A stretch of DNA of 50,605 bases from Devosia sp. (GTDB lineage: Bacteria; Pseudomonadota; Alphaproteobacteria; Rhizobiales; Devosiaceae). The notes beneath the pieces are model-generated. The model was given only the letters and a program-made list of their open reading frames with translations, was not told where the DNA came from and made no database searches. Positions 1 to 8,727 of this stretch are shown one piece after another; positions within the stretch are counted from its first letter, which is position 1, and every line of letters starts with the position of its first letter. The stretch lies in the NCBI RefSeq assembly GCF_028290435.1, contig NZ_JAQGJV010000096.1:1-50605 (forward strand), written 5' to 3'. Made by a program: the position numbers and the translations under genes.

Positions 1-940
1 CATTCTCGGGGATGATGATTTCGCCCAACCCTGAGCGCGGCCCCGACGCAAGCCAGCGCACATCGTTGGCGAGCTTCATGAACGCCGCCCCAAGCTGTTT
101 TAGCGCGCCGGAGGAGCCGACGAAGGCATCGTGCCCCGCCATCACCGCGTATTTGTTGGGCGCCGTGATGAACTGCCGGCCGGAAAGTTTGGTGATTTCC
201 TCCGCCACCGTCACCGCATAGTCGGGGTGCGCGTTGAGGCCGGTGCCGACGGCGGTGCCGCCGAGCGCCAGTTCGCGCAGTTGCGGCAGCGTCGCCTTGA
301 TGGCGTCGATGGCGTGGTCGATCTGCGAAACCCAGCCGCTCATTTCCTGGCCGAGCGTGATCGGCGTCGCATCCTGGAGATGCGTGCGGCCGATCTTGAC
401 CACATCCATGAACTCTTCGCTCTTCTGGTGCAGCGTGTCGCGCAGCGTCTGGACGCGCGGAAAAAGGTAGCCCTCGATCGCCTCGAGCGCCGCGATGTGC
501 ATCGCCGTCGGAAACGTGTCGTTGGACGACTGGCTCATATTGACGTGGTCGTTGGGATGCACCGGCTTCTTGGAACCCATAGTGCCGCCGGCGATTTCGA
601 TGGCGCGGTTGGAGATGACTTCGTTGACGTTCATGTTGGACTGGGTGCCCGAACCGGTCTGCCATACCACCAGCGGGAAATGCTCTTCCAGCTTGCCCGA
701 GATCACTTCATCGGCGGCCGCCACGATCAGATCGCGCGTGGCCTCGTCCATGAGGCCGAGCTTGTGATTGGCCAAAGCCGCAGCCTTCTTGAGGATGCCG
801 AACGCCCGGATGATTTCCTTGGGCATCTTTTCGCCGCCGATATCGAAATTGGCCAGGCTCCGTGCTGTCTGCGCGCCGTAATACTTGGCGGACGGCACAT
901 TGATGGTGCCCATCGAATCCGATTCAACGCGCATGGTCAT
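1..940 (-). CDS. fumC: Class II fumarate hydratase, C-terminus cut off by window edge
   Basis: Fumarase of the TCA cycle, interconverting fumarate and malate; the class II enzyme is iron-independent and homotetrameric. The reverse strand reads open from an ATG at 940 to the window edge, giving 313 of the roughly 460 residues usual for the family. Visible hallmarks are [13 protein letters not shown] at about 97-109, [14 protein letters not shown] at about 128-141, and [10 protein letters not shown] near 190. The most conserved signature of the superfamily (GSSxMPxKxN), with the catalytic serine loop, would lie just beyond the edge, so activity cannot be judged here. An in-frame ATG two codons downstream is a possible alternative start. 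Aspartase and argininosuccinate lyase are relatives, but the motif spacing fits FumC best. Confidence 0.95.
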   Translation of the reverse strand, partial: MTMRVESDSMGTINVPSAKYYGAQTARSLANFDIGGEKMPKEIIRAFGILKKAAALANHKLGLMDEATRDLIVAAADEVISGKLEEHFPLVVWQTGSGTQSNMNVNEVISNRAIEIAGGTMGSKKPVHPNDHVNMSQSSNDTFPTAMHIAALEAIEGYLFPRVQTLRDTLHQKSEEFMDVVKIGRTHLQDATPITLGQEMSGWVSQIDHAIDAIKATLPQLRELALGGTAVGTGLNAHPDYAVTVAEEITKLSGRQFITAPNKYAVMAGHDAFVGSSGALKQLGAAFMKLANDVRWLASGPRSGLGEIIIPEN

Positions 941-1020
941 GGAAATCTCCGAATCTGAACCGGGCCGGGCTTAGGCCGACAACAGCGATATGGCAAGTCT
1001 CAGCCGCCCCCGCGGCACAG

Positions 1021-1051
1021 CAAAACGGCCGATCCCGAGGGGACCGGCCGT
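1021..1051 (-). terminator. Rho-independent terminator of rpmF
   Basis: On the reverse strand a 12-bp stem (1040-1051 against 1025-1036) with a 3-nt loop is followed by a T run (plus-strand A run at 1022-1025). One position pairs only as G.U in the reverse-strand transcript, and would be an A.C mismatch on the other strand, so the signal is directional. It sits about 36 nt past the rpmF stop. Confidence 0.75.
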
Positions 1052-1086
1052 GTGCAAATCTTCAAACCGGGCGCAAACGCGCCGGC

Positions 1087-1266
1087 TTATTTCTTGACGT
1101 CGAGGATCTGCCGGCCGCGATACATGCCGGTCTTGAGATCGACGTGATGCGGACGACGCAGCTCGCCGCTATCCTTGTCTTCGACATAGGATGCTGGGGA
1201 AAGCGCATCGTGCGAGCGGCGGAAGCCGCGCTTCATCGGCGAGGTCTTTCGTTTTGGCACTGCCAT
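1087..1266 (-). CDS. rpmF: 50S ribosomal protein bL32
   Basis: Small basic ribosomal protein of the large subunit, 59 residues. It begins [20 protein letters not shown], the typical alphaproteobacterial L32 N-terminus, and ends in a lysine pair (ILDVKK). It has none of the four zinc-binding cysteines of C+ L32 proteins, so it is a zinc-free form. It lies alone between fumC and mtgA on the same strand and has its own terminator. The length matches the family. Confidence 0.96.
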   Translation of the reverse strand: MAVPKRKTSPMKRGFRRSHDALSPASYVEDKDSGELRRPHHVDLKTGMYRGRQILDVKK

Positions 1267-1392
1267 GGTCGGTACTCCGAATTCAATATCGTTGCGCCGC
1301 CGAAAGCGGCCCAGAGACGTTAAGCTCTGTAGGGATTGGCGGTGTCTATAGATGAGAAAGGCGGGCTTGGCTAGAGCCTTTTGCAGGCTGCG

Positions 1393-2109
1393 TCACAGCG
1401 CCAGCCTGCCGTTTTCGCCGACGCAATCGGCCCGCTCGCCATACTGGCCGACGCGGTCCTCGATCACCGCCGCAATGCGTCGCTGATTGGCCGATGGCCG
1501 ACCCGGCAGCCGCAGCATCGGATTGGGCAATGCCGTGGTCAACAGCGCCGCAGCCGACCGGCTCAGCGCATCGGGTTCGACGCCGAATGCCGCCTGTGCG
1601 CCGGCCTCGACGCCGAACTGTCCACTGGGGCCCCACTCGGCGATATTGAGGTAGATTTCCATGATCCGCCGCTTGGGCAGCACCAGGTCGACATAGAGCG
1701 CCAGCGGGATTTCGAGAGCCTTGCGGATATAGCTCTCGCCATTCCACAGGAACAGGTTGCGCGCCACCTGCATGGTGATGGTGGACGCCCCGCGCACCGG
1801 CCGTCCGGCAAACAGGTCATTGACCTCGTCGCGCAGCGCCGAAAAATCCACGCCCCAGTGTCGGCAGAACTGCCCGTCTTCCGAGAGAATGACCGAGGCC
1901 TTGAGCCGGTCGGAAACCTGCCCGATGTCGCGCCACTCACGGATGACCGGTTGGCCGGTGACATAGCGCTGCAGCATCGGCACCGAGATGGGATCGACGA
2001 ACAGATAGACCGGCGTCAACACCACCGGAATGGCGACGAGCACGACGACCAGCCGCGCCAACCAGCGCACCGCTCCCCACATGCCCCCCGATTTCCGTCT
2101 CCGCGCCAT
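1393..2109 (-). CDS. mtgA: Monofunctional peptidoglycan glycosyltransferase
   Basis: GT51 glycosyltransferase that polymerises lipid II into glycan strands on the periplasmic face of the inner membrane, without a transpeptidase domain. The 238-residue protein has a basic N-terminus and one membrane anchor at about 15-37. It then has the catalytic-glutamate motif ILSEDGQFCRHWGVD (Glu 77), GASTITMQVARNLFL at 108-121, and RKALEIPLA near 129-137, which are the GT51 motifs in order. The reading frame stays open far upstream to 2991, but the ATG at 2109 gives a normal MtgA length, and the upstream part is antisense to the prenyl synthase gene. It is divergent from that gene across 84 bp, which probably contain both promoters. 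Confidence 0.95.
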   Translation of the reverse strand: MARRRKSGGMWGAVRWLARLVVVLVAIPVVLTPVYLFVDPISVPMLQRYVTGQPVIREWRDIGQVSDRLKASVILSEDGQFCRHWGVDFSALRDEVNDLFAGRPVRGASTITMQVARNLFLWNGESYIRKALEIPLALYVDLVLPKRRIMEIYLNIAEWGPSGQFGVEAGAQAAFGVEPDALSRSAAALLTTALPNPMLRLPGRPSANQRRIAAVIEDRVGQYGERADCVGENGRLAL

Positions 2110-2193
2110 GGCTTTGCAATAGCTGGCGGGTCCCACGAAATCCAGTGCTGCCACCATCTTGCCGCCGCGCATCCAACCCGCTAGCAACATGAC

Positions 2194-3096
2194 ATGTACG
2201 ATTTTGCCGCCGACATTGCCGACTGCGCCCTTGCCGTCGAAACGGCGCTGGACAAATTCCTGACCGCCGAACGCCTGTCCGGCCCCGGCCCCGCCGCCGA
2301 GCGGCTGGTATCGGCCATGCGCCATGGCAGCCTCAACGGCGGCAAGCGCCTGCGCCCGCTGCTGGTGCGCCAGGCCGGCGCCATCTTCGGCATGCCCGCC
2401 AGCCAGTCGCTGCTTGCCGGGCTCGCCGTCGAGGCGGTGCATTGCTATTCGCTGATCCACGATGACCTGCCGGCGATGGACGATGACGACCTGCGCCGCG
2501 GCCAGCCGACCGTGCACAAGGCCTATGACGACGCCACCGCGATCCTGGCCGGCGACGCGCTGCTCACCCACGCCTTTGGCCTGCTCGCCAGTCCCGATTG
2601 CCACCCCGATCCGGCGATCCGCATCGCCCTGGTCACCGAACTGGTCAAGGGCAGCGGCGCCGGCGGCATGGCGGGCGGGCAGATGCGCGATATCGAAGGC
2701 GAACGCGGCGGTTTTTCCGGCGATGACATCGCCATCATGCAGGCGATGAAAACCGGCGCACTGATCCGCGCCAGCGTCCGCATGGGCGCTATTCTCGGCG
2801 GCGCCGATGCCCGCGCCCTCTCGGCGCTCACCGCCTATGCGGAAGCCGCCGGCCGCGCTTTCCAGCTCGCCGACGACCTGCTCGACGTGACCGCGACGCA
2901 AGAGGCCATGGGCAAGGCCACCGGCAAGGATGCCGCCAAGGGCAAGCAGACGCTGGTGGCGCGCATCGGCGTCGACGAAGCGCGCCAGCACTTGGCCGCC
3001 ATCATCAACGACGCCGTCTCGGCGCTGCGCACTTTTGGCCCCAAGGCCGATGGCCTGCGCGCCACCGCCCGCTACTTCGCCAGCCGGGAGAACTGA
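2194..3096 (+). CDS. ispA: Farnesyl/geranyl-type polyprenyl diphosphate synthase
   Basis: Trans-isoprenyl diphosphate synthase, condensing IPP with allylic diphosphates. The 300 residues carry GGKRLRP at 49-55, the first aspartate-rich motif DDLPAMDDDDLRRG starting at 90, KTGAL at 186-190 and the second aspartate-rich motif DDLLD at 227-231. The residues just before the first motif (YSLIHDD) are those of IspA-type farnesyl diphosphate synthases, so FPP is the likeliest product; chain length cannot be proven from sequence. The ispG gene 3 kb away serves the same isoprenoid pathway. The MOSC gene follows with a 2-nt gap, suggesting cotranscription. Confidence 0.9.
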   Translation: MYDFAADIADCALAVETALDKFLTAERLSGPGPAAERLVSAMRHGSLNGGKRLRPLLVRQAGAIFGMPASQSLLAGLAVEAVHCYSLIHDDLPAMDDDDLRRGQPTVHKAYDDATAILAGDALLTHAFGLLASPDCHPDPAIRIALVTELVKGSGAGGMAGGQMRDIEGERGGFSGDDIAIMQAMKTGALIRASVRMGAILGGADARALSALTAYAEAAGRAFQLADDLLDVTATQEAMGKATGKDAAKGKQTLVARIGVDEARQHLAAIINDAVSALRTFGPKADGLRATARYFASREN

Positions 3097-3098
3097 GC

Positions 3099-3734
3099 GT
3101 GGCCAGCCTGCTCAGCGTCAATATCGGCAAGCCACAGCCCATTCCCGGTCACAAGGCGCCGACGGGCATTTTCAAGCAGCCGGTGACCGGCCCTGTCGCC
3201 ATCACGGCGCTGGAGGTGGCCGGCGATGCCATCATCGACCGCCGCCACCACGGCGGCCGCGACCAGGCGGTCTATCTCTATTTTGCCGATGACTATGACT
3301 GGTGGAGCGTCCAGCTTGGCAAAATCATCGCACCCGGCACCTTCGGCGAAAACCTCACCATCGGGGGCATAACCGGCCAAGCCGTCGCCATCGGCGACCG
3401 CTTCACGCTTGGCGATGTCGTCCTTGAAGTCACCTATCACCGCACGCCCTGCATGACCCTGGCTGCGCGCATGGGCGACAACGGCTTCGTCAAACGCTTC
3501 GCCCGCGCCCTCCGCCCCGGCGCCTATTGCCGCGTCATTGCACCCGGCATGGTCGAAGCCGGAACGGCCGTCACCTACACGCCGTTTGTCGGCGAACGCG
3601 TGACCGTCACCGAGCTGATGGCGCTCGATGGCGTGCGCGAGCTGGACCCCGCCTTCATGCGCCGCGCGCTCGCCACGCCGATCCGCGAAAAAACCCGCGT
3701 CAAATACGAAGAGCGCCTCAACCAGCTGTTCTGA
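3099..3734 (+). CDS. MOSC domain protein, YiiM-like
   Basis: MOSC-domain proteins handle sulfur or molybdenum-cofactor chemistry; the YiiM branch detoxifies N-hydroxylated base analogues using molybdenum cofactor. The 211-residue protein has DRRHHGGRDQAV near 47-58, GTFGENLT near 80-87, and the conserved cysteine of the MOSC fold in HRTPCMT (Cys 118), followed by the C-terminal helical extension (VTVTELM) typical of YiiM. The start is a GTG 2 nt after the preceding stop, chosen because the frame opens there and the MOSC N-terminus follows at once. The physiological substrate is not evident. Confidence 0.85.
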   Translation: MASLLSVNIGKPQPIPGHKAPTGIFKQPVTGPVAITALEVAGDAIIDRRHHGGRDQAVYLYFADDYDWWSVQLGKIIAPGTFGENLTIGGITGQAVAIGDRFTLGDVVLEVTYHRTPCMTLAARMGDNGFVKRFARALRPGAYCRVIAPGMVEAGTAVTYTPFVGERVTVTELMALDGVRELDPAFMRRALATPIREKTRVKYEERLNQLF

Positions 3735-3742
3735 GAGACAAT

Positions 3743-4210
3743 ATGAGCCTTGCCAGCGTCAAAGCCGACCTCGCCGCCCGCGCCCCCGACCTGTCGGTGC
3801 TCGAAACCGACAGGTCGACCGCCACGGTGGACACGGCCGCGGCCGTGCATGGCGTCGAGCCCGGCCAGATCGCCAAAACCCTCTGCATCCGCGTGGGTGG
3901 TGAAGTGCTGCTGCTGGTGACCCGTGGCGATGCGCGGCTCGACAACCAGAAATCCAAAGCCGCCTTTGGGGGCCGTCCACGCATGCTGGGCGCCGAGGAG
4001 GTCGAGCAATTGACCAGCCACAAGGTCGGCGGCGTCTGCCCCTTCGGCCTGCCGGCGCCGCTGCCGATCTATCTCGACGTGTCGCTCAAGGTCTATGACG
4101 TGGTTATCCCGGCCGGCGGCTCCACCCACGCCTCGGTGCGGCTGACGGTCGACCGGCTGGCCGAGCTGTGCGGCGGCAAATGGGTGGATGCGTGCGTGCC
4201 GCCGACATGA
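3743..4210 (+). CDS. YbaK/ProX-type aminoacyl-tRNA deacylase domain protein
   Basis: Free-standing editing domain of the YbaK/EbsC superfamily, which hydrolyses mischarged tRNAs such as Cys-tRNA(Pro) or Ala-tRNA(Pro). It has 155 residues, the family length. Visible are the N-terminal helix, GQIAKTLCIRVGGEVLLLVTRGD with the conserved lysine, the GVCPFGL strand-turn and the C-terminal VVIPAGGS segment. The ATG at 3743 lies 8 nt after the MOSC stop. Its stop overlaps the start of the next gene (ATGA), so translation is probably coupled. Substrate specificity within the superfamily is not resolved. Confidence 0.85.
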   Translation: MSLASVKADLAARAPDLSVLETDRSTATVDTAAAVHGVEPGQIAKTLCIRVGGEVLLLVTRGDARLDNQKSKAAFGGRPRMLGAEEVEQLTSHKVGGVCPFGLPAPLPIYLDVSLKVYDVVIPAGGSTHASVRLTVDRLAELCGGKWVDACVPPT

Positions 4211-4809
4211 CCCGCCTGCCCTTCACGGAAAACCGGCTCTCGATCGAGACCTGCGAGATCATCCTTCTCGATCGTAAATTTCCGCCCAATATGAAGCACC
4301 TCGCTATCACCGTGCTGGTGGTCGCTGGTTTCGCAGCTATTGCTCGTCTGCAGCAAACCGGCGACGTAGTCGCAACGGCTTGGGTGGGCGTGGCGGTTTT
4401 GCTCTTTGGGCTCCTCGTCTCCCACCCCATCTATTACTGGTTCTCCCGTCAACTGTGGGTACCAACGACGCTGCTGGCCAATATCGACTGGTTGAAGGGA
4501 TACGCACAGACCCCCTCACCATTGCTCAATTTCTTGACCGAGACACCGCTGCAATTGAATTGGAGCCAAGTTCGCCAGGTGACGATCTGCCACCGGCCAT
4601 GGGTCTATGCCACTGACACGGCCGAACTTGATTTAATCCTTCGTGACGCAACCCACATCACGCTGCGCTTGCCCCGCATGGTTGGCGAGGAGAAACAGCA
4701 GCTCGCGGAGTTGTTTAGGACTATCGGCAGCCGACGCGGGTTTGACGTGGTCGTCGAACCGGCAACACAAGAGCCCAAAATCTGGTTGCGTAGCTCAGGC
4801 GGAGCTTGA
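4207..4809 (+). CDS. Two-TM membrane protein of unknown function
   Basis: Not recognised. The 200-residue product starts at an ATG overlapping the ybaK stop by ATGA, which decides the start. Two hydrophobic segments lie near 35-55 and 65-90 (HLAITVLVVAGFAAIARL and AVLLFGLLVSHPIYYWF). A soluble C-terminal domain of about 100 residues follows, with a strand-rich stretch (AELDLILRDATHITLRLP) that could be a PH-like or DUF-type fold. Base composition is visibly less GC-rich than its neighbours and codon use is looser (AAA, TTT, GAT), which may mean later acquisition or relaxed selection. Coupled translation with ybaK suggests only shared expression. Confidence 0.6.
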   Translation: MTRLPFTENRLSIETCEIILLDRKFPPNMKHLAITVLVVAGFAAIARLQQTGDVVATAWVGVAVLLFGLLVSHPIYYWFSRQLWVPTTLLANIDWLKGYAQTPSPLLNFLTETPLQLNWSQVRQVTICHRPWVYATDTAELDLILRDATHITLRLPRMVGEEKQQLAELFRTIGSRRGFDVVVEPATQEPKIWLRSSGGA

Positions 4810-4860
4810 CGTAAGGAACGATCAGCCGGGTATGATTGGTTGGGCCGCTCGGAAACCGCA

Positions 4861-5220
4861 ATGCTCGCTCTGCTGATCGTCGTCACACTCATCAACGTGC
4901 TGGTCGCAACGGGCTTCTCGCTGGCCGGAGTGTTCTTCCCGGTTTTCATCGTCAGGGGCGGCGAGGGCTCACATACCGCCAAAGTATTCGCGCTTTACGG
5001 CGTCGCGCGCTCGACCCCGCTGCTGCTGGTGGTGCTGTGGGCGGCATTCCGCGCCGATGGCACGGCGCTGATCTGGCTGGGCCTGCTGGCTGGCGTGATC
5101 CAGCTTGCCGATGCCGCCGTGGGCCTGCAGACCGGCGACAAGGTGAAGGTCTGGGGGCCGCTGGGACTGGGCGCAGTTCAGTTGGTTGTTGTTCTGCTGG
5201 CATTCTGGTTCGGCGCATAG
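4861..5220 (+). CDS. Small four-TM membrane protein
   Basis: Not assigned to a named family. The 119-residue product is almost entirely hydrophobic, with about four membrane helices (MLALLIVVTLINVLVATGF, TPLLLVVLWAAF, ALIWLGLLAGVIQLADAAVG, GLGAVQLVVVLLAFWF). A conserved-looking ADAAVGLQTGDK loop separates the last two. The ATG at 4861 puts the first helix at the N-terminus; an in-frame ATG at 4840 is an alternative. Its last 43 bp overlap the 3' end of the convergent kinase-like gene. Confidence 0.6.
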   Translation: MLALLIVVTLINVLVATGFSLAGVFFPVFIVRGGEGSHTAKVFALYGVARSTPLLLVVLWAAFRADGTALIWLGLLAGVIQLADAAVGLQTGDKVKVWGPLGLGAVQLVVVLLAFWFGA

Positions 5221-5765
5221 CCGCATTCCAAAAAGGCCGACGGCGCGGTCCGCGTCTTCCAGGCCGAAATCACCCGCTCGACATTGTCGTTGGCGTCTAA
5301 TTCGGCGGAAATCTCCAGATCGTAGCGCAGGCCACGATGGATCGTATTGAAGTCCTGCTCGGCGCTGCCGATGGGACGATCACCGCGCGCTTGCTCGCGC
5401 CGGACAAGTTCGGCCAGCGAGCACTGCACGCCCACGAAAAACACATCGAACGGCGCCAAGAGCGCGATCAAGTCCTCATGCCAGCCGGGCGTATCGAGGA
5501 TGTGCTCGACGATCAGGCTGTTGCCGGCATGCGCATAGGCGGCCAGCGACTGGTGAAAACCATCGAAAAACGGGCGGCGCATGTCGCGCCATTTGAACTC
5601 GCCGCTCGTGATGCGGGCCGATGGCAACACGCCCGCATCGCGCAGGTGATCGATGGAAATATGCCAGAATGGTTGGTCAATTTTCGCCTGCACGCCGCGC
5701 GCCAGCGACGATTTCCCGCTGCTCGACGCGCCATGGATGAAAATGATGCTGGCAGGACGATCCAT
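5178..5765 (-). CDS. Chloramphenicol phosphotransferase-like P-loop kinase
   Basis: P-loop NTPase of the CPT/AAA_33 type. The 195 residues begin MDRPASIIFIHGASSSGKSS, with a Walker A motif at about 12-20. A DHLRD segment near 35-40 and a VGVQCSLAELVRREQARGDR stretch (lid region, near 130) match CPT-like proteins, and the tail reads YDLEISAELDAND. Members phosphorylate small hydroxylated molecules; the substrate here is unknown and resistance should not be assumed. The start at 5765 is preferred over an upstream in-frame ATG because it places the P-loop strand at the usual position. It follows the small membrane-protein gene by a few bases on the same strand, and its end overlaps the convergent gene. 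Confidence 0.75.
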   Translation of the reverse strand: MDRPASIIFIHGASSSGKSSLARGVQAKIDQPFWHISIDHLRDAGVLPSARITSGEFKWRDMRRPFFDGFHQSLAAYAHAGNSLIVEHILDTPGWHEDLIALLAPFDVFFVGVQCSLAELVRREQARGDRPIGSAEQDFNTIHRGLRYDLEISAELDANDNVERVISAWKTRTAPSAFLECGYAPNQNASRTTTN

Positions 5766-5769
5766 GCGG

Positions 5770-6120
5770 CTAGGCCGCCGGAACTGGGGCCGGCACGACC
5801 GGCATGCACATGGCAACGGCCTCGTCGAGATCCTCGGGGGAAGCGGTACACCGTGGCAGACTGGCGCTGATCACGAAGACAGCAACGAACGACGCCACCG
5901 CCACCAGGCCACCGGCCGTGAGCAGGGTTCTGGCGATGCGGAACCGGGGATCCTCAAAGGCGCCCTGAACGCGCGACAAAAGGTTCTTTGGCCGCCCTGC
6001 ATCGGTTATTGGCTCACGCCCTGCGGAGCGAGTCGCCAGTATCGCCAGCAGCACCGCGCCGACGGCGAAGCAGACGAGGCTGGCCAGCATGACACCGTTC
6101 AGAAGATTGACAATGAGCAT
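5770..6120 (-). CDS. Small two-TM membrane protein downstream of ispG
   Basis: Not recognised. The 116-residue product has two membrane segments, MLIVNLLNGVMLASLVCFAV at the N-terminus and LLTAGGLVAVASFVAVFVI near 70-90. Between them is a basic linker (GRPKNLLSRVQGAFEDPRFRIART), and the tail is proline/alanine-rich. The ATG at 6120 lies 1 nt after the ispG stop, which decides the start and implies one transcript with ispG. The following kinase-like gene starts 4 nt after its stop. Confidence 0.55.
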   Translation of the reverse strand: MLIVNLLNGVMLASLVCFAVGAVLLAILATRSAGREPITDAGRPKNLLSRVQGAFEDPRFRIARTLLTAGGLVAVASFVAVFVISASLPRCTASPEDLDEAVAMCMPVVPAPVPAA

Positions 6121-6121
6121 G

Positions 6122-7363
6122 CTATTCCGCCGCGACCTTGGCGCCGGCGCCAAACTTCTTCTCGATATAATCGGCGACCATCACCTTGAACTGGTCGGCC
6201 ACATCGGCCCCGCGCAGGGTCGCGACCTTCTGGCCATCGACAAACACCGGGGCGGCCGGGGTCTCGCCGGTGCCGGGCAGGGAAATGCCGATATTGGCGT
6301 GCTTGCTCTCACCCGGACCGTTGACAATGCAGCCCATGACCGCCACCGACAGCGTCTCGACGCCCGGATAGCGTTCCTTCCATTCGGGCATCGAGGATGA
6401 CAGGTGATCCTGGATATCCTTGGCCAGATGCTGGAACGTATCGGACGTGGTGCGCCCGCAACCGGGGCAGGCTGCGACCACAGGCAGGAACTGGCGGAAG
6501 CCCATGGTCTGCAGCAGTTCCTGCGCCACCTTGACCTCGGTAGTGCGATCGCCACCCGGCTCGGGCGTCAGCGAAATGCGGATGGTGTCGCCGATGCCCT
6601 GTTGCAGCAGAATGCCCATGGCGGCGGACGAAGCGACGACGCCCTTGGTCCCCATGCCGGCCTCGGTCAGCCCCAGATGCAGCGCGTAATCGCAACGCGC
6701 CGACAGGTCCTGATAGACCGCGATCAGGTGCTGGACGTCCGAGACTTTGGTCGAGAGGATGATCTTGTCGCGACCCATGCCGAGTTCTTCTGCCCGCTGC
6801 GCCGACAGCAGCGCCGACTGGATGATCGCCTCGCGTTGGACGGCGGCCGCCGAAATCGGCGTAGCCGAGTTGGCGTTCTCGTCCATCAGCTTTGTCAGAA
6901 GTTCCTCATCGAGCGAACCCCAGTTCACCCCGATGCGGACCGGCTTGTTGTATTTGTTGGCGATCTCGATCAGCGTCGAAAACTGCGTGTCGCGCTTGGC
7001 CTTGAAGCCGACATTGCCCGGATTGATGCGGTATTTCGCCAGTGCCTCGGCGCAGGCCGGATGATCCGTCAGCAACTTGTGGCCGATATAGTGGAAGTCC
7101 CCGACCAGCGGCACGTCATAGCCCATGAACGCCAGGCGATCGCGGATGATCGGCACGGCGGCGGCTGACTCGTCGCGATCGACCGTGATGCGCACAATTT
7201 CCGAGCCGGCCCGCGCCAGTTGCATGACCTGCTTCACCGTCGCGTCGATATCGGCCGTATCGGTATTGGTCATCGATTGCACGACAACCGGCGCTCCGCC
7301 GCCGACCATGACGCCGCCGACATCCACACCAACCGATTGCCTGCGCTCCAACGGCCCAGCCAT
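6122..7363 (-). CDS. ispG: 4-hydroxy-3-methylbut-2-enyl diphosphate synthase (IspG/GcpE)
   Basis: Iron-sulfur enzyme of the MEP isoprenoid pathway that converts MEcPP to HMBPP. The 413 residues show the N-terminal TIM-barrel start ([13 protein letters not shown] near 27-39), RINPGNVG at 112-119, and the cluster ligands CPGCGR (Cys 299, Cys 302) and [10 protein letters not shown] (Cys 345, with the conserved glutamate at 352). Length and motif order are those of ordinary bacterial IspG without the insertion seen in plant forms. It heads a run of three same-strand genes with almost no spacing. With the prenyl synthase at 2194 it marks isoprenoid supply in this region. Confidence 0.97.
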   Translation of the reverse strand: MAGPLERRQSVGVDVGGVMVGGGAPVVVQSMTNTDTADIDATVKQVMQLARAGSEIVRITVDRDESAAAVPIIRDRLAFMGYDVPLVGDFHYIGHKLLTDHPACAEALAKYRINPGNVGFKAKRDTQFSTLIEIANKYNKPVRIGVNWGSLDEELLTKLMDENANSATPISAAAVQREAIIQSALLSAQRAEELGMGRDKIILSTKVSDVQHLIAVYQDLSARCDYALHLGLTEAGMGTKGVVASSAAMGILLQQGIGDTIRISLTPEPGGDRTTEVKVAQELLQTMGFRQFLPVVAACPGCGRTTSDTFQHLAKDIQDHLSSSMPEWKERYPGVETLSVAVMGCIVNGPGESKHANIGISLPGTGETPAAPVFVDGQKVATLRGADVADQFKVMVADYIEKKFGAGAKVAAE

Positions 7364-7492
7364 GCGACACCTCTGCCTTCTCTGAGGGGAGAAATAGGCC
7401 TAGGACGCTATCAACGCAATGTTTCTGAATGATGTCGAACCGACGCACCGTCCCGCGTCGTGTGGTATGCAAGCTGACCACGGAGCGTTTCC

Positions 7493-7702
7493 ATGTCCTT
7501 CCAGGCCTATCTCGACAATATCGAAAAGCAGACCGGCGTTTCCCCGGACCAGTTCATCGCCCTGGCCAAGGCCAAGGGCTTCACCAAGCCCGGCACCAAG
7601 GCGACCCCGATCACCGATTGGCTGAAGACCGATTACAGCCTGGGGCATGGCCACGCCATGGCCATCGTCAAGCTGCTGCGGGAGCGGGGCGGGCTGACCT
7701 GA
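7493..7702 (+). CDS. DUF4287 small protein
   Basis: Cytoplasmic 69-residue protein matching what I recall of DUF4287: MSFQAYLDNIEKQTGVSPDQ, then FIALAKAKGF, and a GHGHAMAIVKLL stretch near the C-terminus. The function of the family is not known to me. The frame is preceded by a purine-rich stretch, and the stop is followed directly by the start codon of the esterase gene, so the two are probably cotranscribed. Confidence 0.8.
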   Translation: MSFQAYLDNIEKQTGVSPDQFIALAKAKGFTKPGTKATPITDWLKTDYSLGHGHAMAIVKLLRERGGLT

Positions 7703-8665
7703 ATGCGTTATCTTGCCCTGATCGCCCTGCTGCTCCTCGCCCCCTTGCCGGCCTCGGCGAGCACCATCGTGGCGCAAAGCTACGCCCTGCCCGCGATGGC
7801 CGCTCCGATGGCGGTCAATGTCTATCGCCCCGACGGCAATCCGCCGCCGCAGGGCTGGCCGGTGGTCTATCTGCTGCATGGGCTGGGGGGCAATCAAGGC
7901 GATTGGCTGGTCGCCGGCAACCTGCAACCGACACTAGACGGGTTGATCGCCGACGGCACCGTGCAGCCCATGGTCGTGGTCATGCCGGCCGCGGGTAATA
8001 ACTGGTACGTGGATACGCGGCCGGCGGGCGGGCAGGACGATGTCGAAACCGCCATCACCAGCCAGTTGAGCGAGAAGATCGAGGCCGAATTTCCGGTTCG
8101 CAAGGATGCCGGCGGTCGCGCCATTGCGGGCCTTTCCATGGGCGGCGCCGGCGCCTTGCGCCTGGGGATCGGCCATCCCGATCTTTATGCAGCCATCGCG
8201 GCCCTCTCCCCCGCGATCTGGGAGAATGTGCCCATCGAAGACCTCGACAAAGCGCCCGCCGACATCGACCTCATCATCGACAGCGCCTATTTTCACTGGG
8301 CCGATCCCGATACCCTGACCAGCGGCGTCGATCTACCTCCGGCCGGGCCGCATTTTTCCGGTGCGTTCGGCGATCCCTTCGATGCCCGCCGCTACAATAG
8401 CGAAAACGTGTTCACGCTGCTGGCCGGCGCCGTGCGCAACAATACGCCGCTCCCCGCCATCTTCATGCTGGTGGGGGATCACGACAGTCACAAGCTCTGG
8501 CGCGGCGCCATCGCGCTTTATGAGACGCTGCTGGCCGATAACCGGAACGTCGCCTTCCGCATCTATGACGGCGATCATTCGTGGGAACTTTGGCGCGCCC
8601 ATATCGGGGAAGCCCTGACTTTCATCAATGCAAATTTCAAGCCGGCGCCGGCGGCTAGCCCATAG
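7703..8665 (+). CDS. Secreted esterase, esterase-D / antigen-85 type alpha/beta hydrolase
   Basis: Putative periplasmic or secreted serine esterase. A signal peptide covers about 1-20 (MRYLALIALLLLAPLPASAS). The alpha/beta hydrolase core shows the oxyanion region YLLHGLGGNQGDW near 57-68, the nucleophile elbow GLSMGG with Ser 145, and a histidine in YDGDHSWELWR near 295. The 320-residue length fits the PF00756 family, which includes feruloyl esterases, S-formylglutathione hydrolases and mycolyl transferases; the leader argues against the cytoplasmic formylglutathione enzyme. It starts on the base after the DUF4287 stop. Confidence 0.85.
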   Translation: MRYLALIALLLLAPLPASASTIVAQSYALPAMAAPMAVNVYRPDGNPPPQGWPVVYLLHGLGGNQGDWLVAGNLQPTLDGLIADGTVQPMVVVMPAAGNNWYVDTRPAGGQDDVETAITSQLSEKIEAEFPVRKDAGGRAIAGLSMGGAGALRLGIGHPDLYAAIAALSPAIWENVPIEDLDKAPADIDLIIDSAYFHWADPDTLTSGVDLPPAGPHFSGAFGDPFDARRYNSENVFTLLAGAVRNNTPLPAIFMLVGDHDSHKLWRGAIALYETLLADNRNVAFRIYDGDHSWELWRAHIGEALTFINANFKPAPAASP

Positions 8666-8727
8666 GGTATTCCAACTTTTGTGGCCATCGGTCTTGAACC
8701 AATCGGGCTGCGGACCATTTAAGGTGC

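Noticed and set aside
131..958. Plus-strand frame of 275 residues at the left edge
   Set aside because: It is antisense to fumC, whose protein sequence is unmistakable; arginine- and histidine-rich shadow.
2110..2991. Open extension of the mtgA frame upstream of 2109 (532-residue version)
   Set aside because: It is antisense to the whole prenyl synthase gene, and MtgA is normally about 230-240 residues; the ATG at 2109 is followed by a basic N-terminus and a membrane anchor.
5178..5765. Chloramphenicol resistance from the CPT-like protein
   Set aside because: Only the P-loop kinase fold is supported; many family members have other substrates and no context suggests antibiotic production or resistance.
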